Source of the DNA: Deltaproteobacteria bacterium
GTDB lineage: Bacteria; Desulfobacterota; Desulfobulbia; Desulfobulbales; Desulfurivibrionaceae
Reading direction: 5' to 3'
Assembly: GCA_013349295.1 (NCBI GenBank)
Contig: DUZW01000007.1
Coordinates: forward strand, 1-64,000
DNA length: 64,000 nucleotides
A program made the translations under genes and the position numbers. Within the stretch, counting starts at the first letter, position 1; every line of letters starts with the position of its first letter. This document shows positions 24,436 through 33,850 of the stretch, piece by piece. The notes under the pieces are model-generated. The model was not told the DNA's origin. It ran no database searches and was given only the letters and a program-made list of their open reading frames with translations.

Positions 24436-27261
24436 ATGAACCCACCTCCCTCACAACCATCCCCCGACTTTTCCAGCGATGGAGAGCAGCTCCTCTCCAT
24501 CGTGCGCAAGCTTGCCCGTGAACTGAAACCAAACGCAAACACCATGGAGCACCTGGGGCTGAATCATGGGCTGGAGCGCGATTTCGGTTTGGACAGCCTG
24601 ACGCGAGTGGAACTGCTTGTCCGCATCGAGCGCGACATGGGGGTCAGACTGGCCGAGACGGCGTTGGCCGAGGCTGAAACGCCCGGCGATCTGCTGCGTC
24701 TGATGAGAGGCACACTTCTTGGCGAAACACCTGCCCGACCCCATATCTCACCGCAAACTCCAAGCGAAATTCATCATCCTCCGGAAACCATCGCCACACT
24801 GACCGAGATGCTCGACTGGCATGTCGCGCAACACGGCGAGCGGACGCACATCACTTTGTATGTCGAAGAGGAGCGCACGGAGGAGATCACCTATCGCATG
24901 CTGCAAGCAGAGGCCCGGACACTGGCGGCCGGATTGCTCGCTCAAGGGGTTACTGCCGGAGAGAGAATCGCCATCATGCTGCCCACCGGACGGGACTTTT
25001 TCTCCGTTTTCTATGGCACGATCTATGCCGGTTGCGTGCCGGTACCGCTCTACCCGCCGGCTCGTCCGTCGCAGCTCGAGGATCACATGCGGCGCATCGC
25101 CGGGATCGTCGTCAATGCCGAAGCCGCCATGCTCATCACCGATGAGCGGGCCAAGCCGCTCGGCCACCTGCTCCGTGCACAATGCCCCGCGCTGCGCTCC
25201 GTTAAGACCGTCGCGGAACTAGCCTGCCCCGGCGGCACGCCACCACCCTTGCCAAGGCCAAACGCGCAGGACATCGCCTTCCTGCAATACACCTCCGGCA
25301 GTACCGGCAACCCAAAAGGTGTGGTGCTGACTCACGCTAATCTGCTCGCCAACTTGCGCGCGATGGAACAAGCCTCCGGCATTACCTCGACGGACATCTT
25401 TGTCTCCTGGCTGCCCCTTTACCACGACATGGGCCTGATCGGCGCCTGCATGGGCAGCCTCAGCTTCGGCTTTCGACTGGTGCTGATGTCACCCCTCGCC
25501 TTCCTCGCCAGGCCCAGCCGCTGGCTGTGGACCATCCACCGACATCGCGCCACTGTCTCGGCGGCGCCCAATTTTGCCTATGAACTATGCGCCAACAAGC
25601 TCAAAGATCGCGATCTCGACGGCCTTGATCTGAGCTGTTGGCGACTGGCTTACAACGGGGCCGAGTCGGTCAGTCCCGAGACGCTGACTCATTTTGCCAC
25701 GCGTTTTGCTCCCAAAGGTTTTCGCCCCGAAGCAATGACCCCGGTCTATGGCCTGGCGGAATCCTCCCTCGGACTGGCCTTTCCACCGCTTAAACGCGGA
25801 CCGCTCGTTGACCGAATTGATCGCGATGCACTTTTTGCTACCGGCATCGCCCGTATTGCGACGGCGGAGGATTCCTCCCCGCACCGCATCGTTTCTTGCG
25901 GCCTGCCCCTGTCCGGCCACTCCATCCGCATTGTCGACGCCAACGGCAGGGAAATGCCGGAACGCACCCAAGGACGCGTACAGTTTCAGGGGCCATCCGC
26001 AACCCGCGGCTATTTCCGCAACCCCGAGGCCACCCATCGCCTGTTCGACGGGGCATGGCTTAACACCGGAGATCTGGGCTATCTCGCAGCAGGAGAGCTC
26101 TACCTCACCGGACGCGAGAAAGATATCATCATTCGCGGCGGTCATAACATTCATCCCCAGGAACTGGAAGAAGCTGTAAACCAGGTGCCCGGCATCCGCA
26201 AAGGCGGGGTGGCGGTGTTCCCGGCCACTGACTCGCATACCGGCTCGGAACGGCTGGTGGTGCTTGCCGAGACGCGCGCGCACAGCATGATTGAGGAACG
26301 CAGTCGCATACGGGACGCAATCAACCATCTCACCATTGATTTGCTGGGACTACCCGCCGATGACATCGTGCTGGCGCCACCGCGCACCGTTCTCAAAACT
26401 TCCAGCGGCAAAATTCGCCGCGCTGCCTGTCGGGAACGCTACGAACGCGGTGAGTTGAGCAGAACCCAGCAACCACCATGGCTGCAATTAACGCGCCTGA
26501 CTTGCTCGGGCACTGCGGCACATGTCCGGCATTGGCTGAAACGCGGCATCGGATGGGTCTGGAGCGCTTGGGCCTGGGCGGTTTTTGCCGTCATCACCCC
26601 CTTCGCCTGGCTCCTGATCATACTTGCCCCAACGTTAAAGCTGCGCCGGCTCATGGCCAAGGCAAGCGCCCGTCTTTCCCTGGCCATGACAGGGCTGATG
26701 CCACGGGTGGAGGGCTTGCAGCACCTTGCCGAAAACACCCCGGTGATCGTGGTCTGCAATCACGCCAGTTATTTGGATGCCCTGATCCTCACGGCCATGC
26801 TACCTGCCAGATTCACCTACGTGACCAAACAGGAGCTGCTAGGTAAACCGTTTGCCGGCATCCCGCTGCGCCGGCTCGACAGCGCATTTGTTGAGCGTTT
26901 TGACAGCGCACGCGGCGTGGAGGACACATGCGGACTGGAGGAGCGGGCACGCATCGGCGCATCCCTGTTGTTTTTCGCGGAAGGTACCTTCCGAACCCTA
27001 CCGGGACTGCTGTCGTTCCGCATGGGGGCATTTATTGTCGCCGCACGCTGTAGTCTTCCGGTAGTACCTGTAACCCTGATCGGCACCCGCACTCTGCTGC
27101 GCGACGAAACATGGCGCCCGCATTACTGCAAACTCCAAATGCTGATCGACAAACCGGTATCGCCGGAAGGGGATAACGACTGGCAAAAGGCATTAAAACT
27201 TCGGGACACGGTGCGCGGTCGGATTCTGGAGCGACTGGAGGAACCGGATTCAACCTGTTGA
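24436..27261 (+). CDS. ACP - fatty acyl-AMP ligase - PlsC acyltransferase fusion
   Basis: 941 aa, start at ATG 24436 after GGGAGAAG. Residues 15-92 are an acyl carrier protein with the phosphopantetheine serine at 54 (FGLDSLTRVEL). Residues about 120-675 are a FAAL-type adenylating domain: YTSGSTGNPKGVVLTH (285-300), LPLYHDMGLIGACMG (326-340), YGLAESSLG, NTGDLGYL and SSGKIRR with catalytic Lys659. A hydrophobic anchor (about 703-732) leads to a PlsC/AGPAT domain (about 745-940) with HX4D at His776-Asp781 (NHASYLDAL) and FAEGTFR at 847-853. It can plausibly activate an acyl group, load it on its own ACP and transfer it to a lysolipid. Confidence 0.88.
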   Translation: MNPPPSQPSPDFSSDGEQLLSIVRKLARELKPNANTMEHLGLNHGLERDFGLDSLTRVELLVRIERDMGVRLAETALAEAETPGDLLRLMRGTLLGETPARPHISPQTPSEIHHPPETIATLTEMLDWHVAQHGERTHITLYVEEERTEEITYRMLQAEARTLAAGLLAQGVTAGERIAIMLPTGRDFFSVFYGTIYAGCVPVPLYPPARPSQLEDHMRRIAGIVVNAEAAMLITDERAKPLGHLLRAQCPALRSVKTVAELACPGGTPPPLPRPNAQDIAFLQYTSGSTGNPKGVVLTHANLLANLRAMEQASGITSTDIFVSWLPLYHDMGLIGACMGSLSFGFRLVLMSPLAFLARPSRWLWTIHRHRATVSAAPNFAYELCANKLKDRDLDGLDLSCWRLAYNGAESVSPETLTHFATRFAPKGFRPEAMTPVYGLAESSLGLAFPPLKRGPLVDRIDRDALFATGIARIATAEDSSPHRIVSCGLPLSGHSIRIVDANGREMPERTQGRVQFQGPSATRGYFRNPEATHRLFDGAWLNTGDLGYLAAGELYLTGREKDIIIRGGHNIHPQELEEAVNQVPGIRKGGVAVFPATDSHTGSERLVVLAETRAHSMIEERSRIRDAINHLTIDLLGLPADDIVLAPPRTVLKTSSGKIRRAACRERYERGELSRTQQPPWLQLTRLTCSGTAAHVRHWLKRGIGWVWSAWAWAVFAVITPFAWLLIILAPTLKLRRLMAKASARLSLAMTGLMPRVEGLQHLAENTPVIVVCNHASYLDALILTAMLPARFTYVTKQELLGKPFAGIPLRRLDSAFVERFDSARGVEDTCGLEERARIGASLLFFAEGTFRTLPGLLSFRMGAFIVAARCSLPVVPVTLIGTRTLLRDETWRPHYCKLQMLIDKPVSPEGDNDWQKALKLRDTVRGRILERLEEPDSTC

Positions 27262-27380
27262 AACTGAAACAGAAAAAACAGTCTGGGATTATCTGCTGAA
27301 AAGCACAATGAGGTTTAAGATCGCGGAGAAATAAACAGGATATCAGCTGAAAAAAACAGGCAAAACTTCCCCGACGGCTC

Positions 27381-28379
27381 CTACAACTCACTCCTGTTAA
27401 CCCATTGCAGGATGGTGTTGATTCCCTCCGCCGTCGAAACCTTGGGGAAATATCCAAGATCGCGGTTGGCGTTCTCGATGGAGAACCAATGGGATTTCGC
27501 CAGTTGCACGGCAAGAAAGCGCGTCATGCAGGGCTCCCGTTTGATCCGTGCAAGGGCAAAAGCCTTTTCCATGAACATCCCACTCAGGTAAGCCTTGTGA
27601 AAAGGGATGCTCTCCTCGACAATGGGAATATCAAGCCGTCTGAAAAACTTATTGAGCCAATTCCAAAGATTGACCGGCTCTCCCTGGGAGATAAAATACG
27701 GTTTTCCCGCTCCCGAGGCCGGGCCATGCAAGTTTTTCGCCGCCAGGACGAAGGCATCCGCCGCATTATCGATATAGGTAACATCAACGAGATTGTGACC
27801 GTCCCCGACACGTTTCAACTGTCGGCATCTGGCATGACCTAAAAGGCGGGGGATAAAATTGGCGTCTCCAGGCCCCCAGACAAGATGAGGACGCAAGGCC
27901 ATGGTTTTCAGGGAGGCGGAGTTGGCCTCGAGGACCATTTTTTCGGCAATGGCCTTACTCCGGACATAGTCAGAGAGGTAATTCCGGGCGTAGGGAGTGC
28001 GCTCGTTCACCCCGCACAGGTCGTCTTTCTGGTAAACAACCCCTGGCGTACTGCCATAGACGAGGGCCGCAATGTGATTTGCGCGACAGGCGTCCAAGAC
28101 ATTCTGGGTTCCAACGACATTGGTCCGGTAATACTCCTTTTTGTCTCCCCAGATGCCGTTCTTGGAGGCAAGATGGATTACGGTGTCGTAACCGGCCAGG
28201 GAATTTTTCAGGAAATCCGCATCCCCGATATCACCTGAAAAAACCCGTACCCCTAAGGGGTCTGCTTCGAGAAAAGAACTTCGAGCGACAACGGCTGTCT
28301 CAATACCCTCAGCCACAAGGCGTTGAACCAGCGCCCTGCCGACAAAACCACTTCCGCCAAGCACCACAATACGCTGCAT
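27381..28379 (-). CDS. Extended SDR, OleD-like (3-beta-HSD family) dehydrogenase
   Basis: 332 aa. The NAD(P)-binding GGSGFVGRAL is at residues 8-17. The catalytic Tyr and Lys are in SDYVRSKAIAEK. ALRPHLVWGPGDANFIPRLL and DVTYIDNAADAFVLAAKNL with GKPYFISQGEPVNLWNWLN closely resemble OleD, the 2-alkyl-3-ketoalkanoate reductase of head-to-head olefin synthesis. No oleA, oleB or oleC gene is in the window. It faces the end of the lipid island. Bacterial ceramide synthesis also uses an epimerase-like SDR, so a sphingoid-lipid role is an alternative. I am sure of the family, not the substrate. Confidence 0.72.
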   Translation of the reverse strand: MQRIVVLGGSGFVGRALVQRLVAEGIETAVVARSSFLEADPLGVRVFSGDIGDADFLKNSLAGYDTVIHLASKNGIWGDKKEYYRTNVVGTQNVLDACRANHIAALVYGSTPGVVYQKDDLCGVNERTPYARNYLSDYVRSKAIAEKMVLEANSASLKTMALRPHLVWGPGDANFIPRLLGHARCRQLKRVGDGHNLVDVTYIDNAADAFVLAAKNLHGPASGAGKPYFISQGEPVNLWNWLNKFFRRLDIPIVEESIPFHKAYLSGMFMEKAFALARIKREPCMTRFLAVQLAKSHWFSIENANRDLGYFPKVSTAEGINTILQWVNRSEL

Positions 28380-28624
28380 CCACCCTCACCTTTTCGCAGA
28401 GATGAAAACTTCCTCTACACGGCTCCCCAACCACCCCTCATGCAACACTTATGTTGTTATACCCATTAACGGTAAAGTGCAAATAAAATTCAGCGGATCG
28501 CTCAACAAATGTATGACAACCTGCTGTTTTTTATTTCTTTTCCAGGCGAATAACCTCGTTCCAGAATCAACAAAAGCACCTCGCCTCAATCGCTTTTTAT
28601 TACTATTGACCCAAACACCTCAAT

Positions 28625-30052
28625 TCACCGACCGTACAGATCCTCAAATCTTTCAATGTCGTCCTCTCCCAGATAACTGCCGGTCTGAATCTCGATAATC
28701 TCAAGGAGAATGGTGCCGGGATTTTCCAAGCGGTGTTTAGTCCCAAGCGGGATATAGGTGGATTGATTTTCAGATAAAATGATGGCCTGATCGCCATTGA
28801 TGATATGGGCCGTGCCTTTTACCACCACCCAGTGCTCAGCCCTGTGAAAATGCCGTTGCAACGAGAGGGTCGCGCCGGGATTCACCATAATCCGTTTCAC
28901 CTGAAAACGTTCCCCGCAATCCACACGCTCATAAGACCCCCAAGGGCGGAAGACCTTCGTGTGCAGCCGAACCTCCTCCCGCTTTTCCAACTGCAGGCGA
29001 TTGACAATGGTTTTCACCTCCTGAGTCCGATCCTTTGCTGCGACCAGCAGCGCGTCCTTGGTCTCGACAATGATATGATTGCTGAGTCCGATTGCTGCGA
29101 CAAGCCTGTCACCGGCATGAATATAAGAACCAGTCACATCCTCGGCCAGGACATTGCCGATAAAGATATTGCCTTGCTCATCCTGTTTACCGATCTCCCA
29201 CAGGGATTCCCAAGAACCGACATCACTCCAGGAACAATCCAGGGGCACGACCACCGTATCCCGGACCCGCTCCATCACAGCATAATCAACGGAGTTGGAT
29301 GGGCTTGCCGAAAAGGCCACCGAATCAAGTCGGGTAAAATCCAGGTCATGGGTACGGGCGGCATAGGCCCGCGCCACGCAATCGGCCATGACCGGCTCAA
29401 ATTCATTGAGGGTAGCCATAAAGCCCGCAGCCGGAAAAAGAAACATACCGCTGTTCCAGAGATAGCCTTCCTTGATATACTGTCTGGCTTTTTCCAGGGA
29501 GGGCTTTTCCACAAAGCAGTCCACGGCGAAGACCGAAGAATCCTCTCCGCCGAGCACCTCACCCTTTTTAATGTAGCCATATCCAGTGTGCGGGCTCTGC
29601 GGAACAATGCCAAAGGTGACAGGATGCCCATGCACGGCGCAGGAAGCTCCCCTGGCCACGGCCTCGGCGAAATTACCCTCGTTGCCGATCACATGGTCTG
29701 CAGGCAGGACAAGAAGAACCGCATCGTCATCCTGCCGGATTGCCTCAAGGGCGGCGACGGCAACTGCCGGGGCCGTATCCCGCCCCACAGGTTCGATGAT
29801 AATCGTCGCGGGATCACCGATGGCGCGAACCTGTTCTGCAACCAAAAAACGGTGTTCTTCAGTACAAATAATTATTGGCGCGGAAACCCCCTTCAACCCC
29901 TGGACCCGCAGCAAGGTATTCTGAAGCATGGTCTTGTCGTTGATCAGGGGAAGGAGCTGCTTGGGATGGCACTCCCTGGATAAAGGCCACAATCGGGTGC
30001 CGGATCCTCCGGCCAGAATAACCGGAATAATTACCGCGTGTTCTTTCTTCAT
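28625..30052 (-). CDS. manC: Mannose-1-phosphate guanylyltransferase / mannose-6-phosphate isomerase
   Basis: 475 aa from ATG 30052; the frame extends to 30091. The N-terminal nucleotidyltransferase has PVILAGGSGTRLWPLSRE and HPKQLLPL. The C-terminal type II phosphomannose isomerase cupin has RPWGSYERVDCGERFQVKRI, LSLQRHFHRAEHWVVVKGTA and YIPLGTKHRLENPG. It makes GDP-mannose for capsule, LPS or exopolysaccharide and belongs to the bifunctional AlgA/ManC group. No polysaccharide operon is adjacent. Confidence 0.93.
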   Translation of the reverse strand: MKKEHAVIIPVILAGGSGTRLWPLSRECHPKQLLPLINDKTMLQNTLLRVQGLKGVSAPIIICTEEHRFLVAEQVRAIGDPATIIIEPVGRDTAPAVAVAALEAIRQDDDAVLLVLPADHVIGNEGNFAEAVARGASCAVHGHPVTFGIVPQSPHTGYGYIKKGEVLGGEDSSVFAVDCFVEKPSLEKARQYIKEGYLWNSGMFLFPAAGFMATLNEFEPVMADCVARAYAARTHDLDFTRLDSVAFSASPSNSVDYAVMERVRDTVVVPLDCSWSDVGSWESLWEIGKQDEQGNIFIGNVLAEDVTGSYIHAGDRLVAAIGLSNHIIVETKDALLVAAKDRTQEVKTIVNRLQLEKREEVRLHTKVFRPWGSYERVDCGERFQVKRIMVNPGATLSLQRHFHRAEHWVVVKGTAHIINGDQAIILSENQSTYIPLGTKHRLENPGTILLEIIEIQTGSYLGEDDIERFEDLYGR

Positions 30053-30547
30053 GAACTTGTTTTCCCCTTCAGGGCCTGATTGTTTACACAAAGATTTTCT
30101 CTTGAATTTTTACTATGTTACACTACTCCCTGTCAAGGAAGCATGACATACGCATGGGTATTCTCCCTTGGCCACGAGCGGGTTGAAAAACGAAGGGAGT
30201 TAACCTACGACAGGATAGCAACAGGCGAGAAACACACGGGAACAAGCAGAACCACTACGCAACGTGGTGTTCCGCGCCGCCAATAAAAGAACCGGGGAAT
30301 CATTAAATCGAAACGTTTACAACTGGTCATTCGCATGCATAAATGGAGCTGCCTGCTCTTCATCGGCTAAAAAAAATCAACGGACAGATTTGAATTCGGC
30401 GTAATCAGCAGCTGAACACAAGTATCTTTTCAACACTGAAATTATGCGATATGCTCTTTTGGTGTCCACCACTTCCGACCGACCCCACGGCTCTCCATCC
30501 CTCATGGTTTGCTCTGCATCTAAATTTTACATTAAAAGCAAACACAA
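30053..30547. other. Intergenic region manC / DUF294 gene
   Basis: 495 bases between divergent genes. A TTGACA occurs on the minus strand (plus positions 30131-30136) about 80 bases upstream of manC, but its -10 is poor. No ORF with a ribosome site, RNA gene, riboswitch fold or repeat was recognised. Confidence 0.45.
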
Positions 30548-32482
30548 ATGACAACCTTCAGAGAAAACGATGTCCATGCAGTCGCGCCTGAAGTGGCGAT
30601 CTCGTTTTTAAAGGGGATCATGCCTTTTAATACCTTAAATGCGAACACGCTGAAATCTCTTGCACGGCATTGCCGGATTGATTTTTTCCCCAAGGGAACC
30701 AGGATTCTTACCGCGGACACCACCGAACTGACCCATCTTTTCCTAATCCAGCAAGGCGGGGTCAAAGCCTTTCTGGAAGACGACAACGGCGAGGTGACCC
30801 TGAAGGACTTTCGAGGAGAAGGCGCCTACATCGGTGCCCTGGCTATCATCCGCGGAACCCCTGCCAATCTTAATATTGAGACCGTGGAGGACACTTTTTG
30901 TTTCCTCCTGCCCCGAGAGATATTTCTCGACCTCATTGAAAAACAAGCATCCTTTGCCCACTATTACCTGAAGAGTTTTTCCGAAAAAATCGTCACCACC
31001 GCCTATAACGAGCTGCGTCATCACAAGGTGGCGCGACGCAGCAATGAAGATCTCTACCTTTTTTCCATCAAGGTTGGCGATTTGGTAAAAGACTTACGCA
31101 AGGTGGTGGCCAGTGCCACCATTCAGGAGGCAGCCGCCCATATGTCCGAGCATCGGGTAGGCTGCCTGTTGGTCCATGACACAGCCGATGCGGAAAAAAT
31201 TGTCGGCATAATCACCGACCGGGATCTCAGGAGAAAGGTGGTGGCTGCCGGGCTGGATTATCAACAACCGGTGCAGACCATCATGAGTGGGCCGGTGCAG
31301 ACCGTACTGTCACAATCTCTCTGTTTTGATGTCTTGTTAAAGATGATGGCCACCGGTGTCCATCATCTGGCGGTGGAGCGTGCCGGACGGATCATCGGGG
31401 TTATTACCTCCCATGACATCATGCTCCTGCAGGGCCACTCACCCTATTATCTGCTCAAGGAGATCCGAGCCCAACAACAGATTCCCGGCTTGTATCCCTT
31501 GGCACAAAAGATTCCGGAGGTGATTCGAGGGCTGATTTCCGAAGGGGCCAAGGCCGGAAATATAACCCAGATGATTGCCATCCTCAACGATCATATCCTG
31601 GAACGGATGTTAACCTTGCTGGAACAAGAAATGGGGATGCCGCCTCTTCCCTACTGCTGGCTGCTTTTGGGCAGTGAAGGTCGCCGTGAGCAGACCTTCA
31701 AAACCGATCAGGATAATGCCATCATTTATGCTGATCCCGCGGATGAGGCCCAGAAACACAAAGCCGAGACGTACTTCAAAGCCTTTGCCGACAAGGCTAT
31801 TGACCATCTGGTAAACTGTGGCTATCCTCTCTGCCCCGGTGAGGTGATGGCCATTAATCCGCGTTGGTGCCAACCTCTTTCGGTTTGGAAACACTATTTT
31901 GAACGCTGGATTGCCGAGCCTGACCCGCAGGAATTGCGTTATGCCACGATCTTTTTTGATTTTCGCCCAGGCTTTGGTGAGTCCGCACTCGCGGAGGACC
32001 TCCGAACCCACTTAAACCGGCAGATAGCTGGCCGAGATCTTTTTCTGTTCCATCTGGCCCGCCAGTGTATGGAAACCCGTATCCCCCTTTCTTTTTTCAA
32101 GAATTTCATTGTTGAAAAAGACGGGGAACATAAAAACCGACTGGATATTAAACGCCAGGGACTAAGCCCTTTTGTTTATTTTGCCCGGGTACTGGCTCTG
32201 AAATACGGGGTGAAGGAGACCAATACCCTGGCCCGCCTCAAAGCACTGATGGATGGCGAATGGATCCAAAGGGAGTTATGGTCTGCGGCCAGCGAGGCCT
32301 ATGAACTCCAAATGCAACAACGTCTGGTACATCAATTAAGACAGATTGAGGCCGGGGTTCTTCCCGACAATTATATCGATCCGGCTGATCTCTCCGATCT
32401 GGAACGCAGGATGCTCAAGGACGCCTTCACGGTTATTGAAAGACTGTATGGCGTACTGGGGCAGATGTATCCGGTGACATGA
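30548..32482 (+). CDS. cNMP-binding / CBS / DUF294 putative nucleotidyltransferase
   Basis: 644 aa. Order: cyclic-nucleotide-binding fold (about 20-140: FFPKGTRILTADTTELTHLF and FRGEGAYIGALAI), a CBS pair (about 175-300: HRVGCLLVHD, GIITDRDLRRKVV, GVITSHDIMLLQGH), a DUF294 nucleotidyltransferase-like core (about 365-480: LLLGSEGRREQTFKTDQDNA, the GS...DxD signature) and a DUF294 C-terminal helical domain. This type is related to GlnD-like signal transducers. It overlaps the following exonuclease by ATGA and precedes a DUF4212/symporter pair, a linkage also known in Vibrio, where it is thought to regulate acetate-type uptake. Confidence 0.85.
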   Translation: MTTFRENDVHAVAPEVAISFLKGIMPFNTLNANTLKSLARHCRIDFFPKGTRILTADTTELTHLFLIQQGGVKAFLEDDNGEVTLKDFRGEGAYIGALAIIRGTPANLNIETVEDTFCFLLPREIFLDLIEKQASFAHYYLKSFSEKIVTTAYNELRHHKVARRSNEDLYLFSIKVGDLVKDLRKVVASATIQEAAAHMSEHRVGCLLVHDTADAEKIVGIITDRDLRRKVVAAGLDYQQPVQTIMSGPVQTVLSQSLCFDVLLKMMATGVHHLAVERAGRIIGVITSHDIMLLQGHSPYYLLKEIRAQQQIPGLYPLAQKIPEVIRGLISEGAKAGNITQMIAILNDHILERMLTLLEQEMGMPPLPYCWLLLGSEGRREQTFKTDQDNAIIYADPADEAQKHKAETYFKAFADKAIDHLVNCGYPLCPGEVMAINPRWCQPLSVWKHYFERWIAEPDPQELRYATIFFDFRPGFGESALAEDLRTHLNRQIAGRDLFLFHLARQCMETRIPLSFFKNFIVEKDGEHKNRLDIKRQGLSPFVYFARVLALKYGVKETNTLARLKALMDGEWIQRELWSAASEAYELQMQQRLVHQLRQIEAGVLPDNYIDPADLSDLERRMLKDAFTVIERLYGVLGQMYPVT

Positions 32483-33180
32483 TGGTGAATCTGCTGAAAC
32501 CTGGCTCCTGGTTTGCCTCTCCTCACCCTCTCATTATCAAAAACAGGGAGACCTTTTCCCGATTTGACCAATCCCGCCCCCTTGCCGAGTATTCCTTTGT
32601 GGTTTGTGACACCGAACTGACCGGTTTCGATCAAAAAAAGGATGAAATTATCTCCATTGGCGCTGTTATGATCCGAAATTTACAGATCGATCTCGGCACC
32701 ACCTTTCATCGATATATCAGACCAATAAATATCGAGCATACTAAAGCCACCTTAGTCCACAGAATTACGCCGCAACAATTAGCGGCAGCACCGCCCTTGG
32801 AAGAAGTGCTTCCAGCCTTTATTGAATTTGCGAAAAACAGCCTCTTGGTGGGACATTGCGTGACGCTTGACATGGGTTTTTTAAACAGGGCCGCCCGCAA
32901 GATTCTGGGCGGAACCCTATCCAATCCAGGAATTGACACCATCCGCATGGCTCAGGGGTATCGGCGGGTGCTGTCGGGACATTTTCACGGAGAGGAGGAC
33001 GGATCACGCAGTTATTCCCTGGAAGATCTGACCAAGGAATATCACCTCCCCACGTTCAAGTCACATGATGCCTTTGAGGATGCGATGCAGACGGCCTATC
33101 TTTTTCTCTTTCTCCTCAAGAAATTCAGAAAAGGCGGTCTGTTGACCCTAAAGGATATCTATCGAGCAGGAAGGGTTTGA
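32479..33180 (+). CDS. DnaQ-like DEDDh 3'-5' exonuclease
   Basis: 233 aa. The exonuclease motifs are ExoI VVCDTELTGFD (D and E), ExoII VGHCVTLDMGFLN and ExoIII HDAFEDAMQT (His and Asp). It resembles the proofreading epsilon subunit but is encoded separately from a polymerase and coupled by ATGA to the DUF294 gene. The natural substrate is unknown; in this neighbourhood it recurs with symporters, so a role in nucleotide signal turnover is possible but not shown. Confidence 0.85.
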   Translation: MMVNLLKPGSWFASPHPLIIKNRETFSRFDQSRPLAEYSFVVCDTELTGFDQKKDEIISIGAVMIRNLQIDLGTTFHRYIRPINIEHTKATLVHRITPQQLAAAPPLEEVLPAFIEFAKNSLLVGHCVTLDMGFLNRAARKILGGTLSNPGIDTIRMAQGYRRVLSGHFHGEEDGSRSYSLEDLTKEYHLPTFKSHDAFEDAMQTAYLFLFLLKKFRKGGLLTLKDIYRAGRV

Positions 33181-33586
33181 AACTTGCGCTATCGATCAAC
33201 CACCACCTGAAAAAACCCTCTGAGATTAAGTTAACAATCTTAACTAACACAGATTATTTCCGTTATTTTTTCCGCAAATGGCGCTGCCCCTGCTGCTTAA
33301 TTTCACAATCAACCACCACACCCAACCCAGTTACCAGCAACGAAAAATTCTCTTTCCAGGCCAACAGAGCTTCCGCGCATACATTGATCCAACACAATCC
33401 ATAGGATAGTGCTTACCCGGCAAAGACAAGTTTATTTAAAGCAAGTCTACCTCAAGCCATCGTGATCACAATTAAAAATCCCGTTGACACCATCAACAAT
33501 ATCGGTATATATACCCACTCTACATATCAAGCCGTAAAACGGCTTGCATAACAAAAGAGAAACCTTTAAGCGAAGAGGAGAAAAAG
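33181..33586. other. Intergenic region before the DUF4212-symporter pair
   Basis: 406 bases. It contains a symmetric GTGATCAC (33462-33469), a good promoter and a short leader hairpin (AAGCCGT / ACGGCTT, 33529-33545). Nothing else is recognised. Confidence 0.5.
33484..33511 (+). promoter_or_regulatory. Sigma70-type promoter for DUF4212-symporter
   Basis: TTGACA (33484-33489) and TATATA (33506-33511), 16-base spacing, about 75 bases upstream of the DUF4212 ATG. A GTGATCAC palindrome lies 14 bases upstream of the -35 and could bind a CRP/FNR-type protein. Confidence 0.6.
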
Positions 33587-33838
33587 ATGAATAATGCCCA
33601 GAAGTACTGGCAGGCAAATATCCGGCTCGTGATCGGTTGTCTGCTTGTCTGGTTTTTTGTTTCGTTCGGGTGCGGTATCTTGTTTGTCAATCAATTGAAC
33701 GCCTTCCATCTGGGCGGCTATCAACTTGGATTCTGGTTTGCTCAGCAGGGATCGATCTATATCTTTGTAGCATTGATCTTTTTCTACGCCTGGCGCATGA
33801 ATCAGCTTGACCGTAAATTCAACGTCGAAGAGGCATAA
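33587..33838 (+). CDS. DUF4212 putative symporter small subunit
   Basis: 83-aa membrane protein with two helices (LVIGCLLVWFFVSFGCGI and GSIYIFVALIFFYAW) joined by FHLGGYQLGFWFAQQ. This is the DUF4212 family, always paired with VC_2705-type sodium/solute symporters as here (12 bases between genes). AGAGGAG lies ahead of the ATG. Confidence 0.9.
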   Translation: MNNAQKYWQANIRLVIGCLLVWFFVSFGCGILFVNQLNAFHLGGYQLGFWFAQQGSIYIFVALIFFYAWRMNQLDRKFNVEEA

Positions 33839-33850
33839 GGAGACCTGAGC

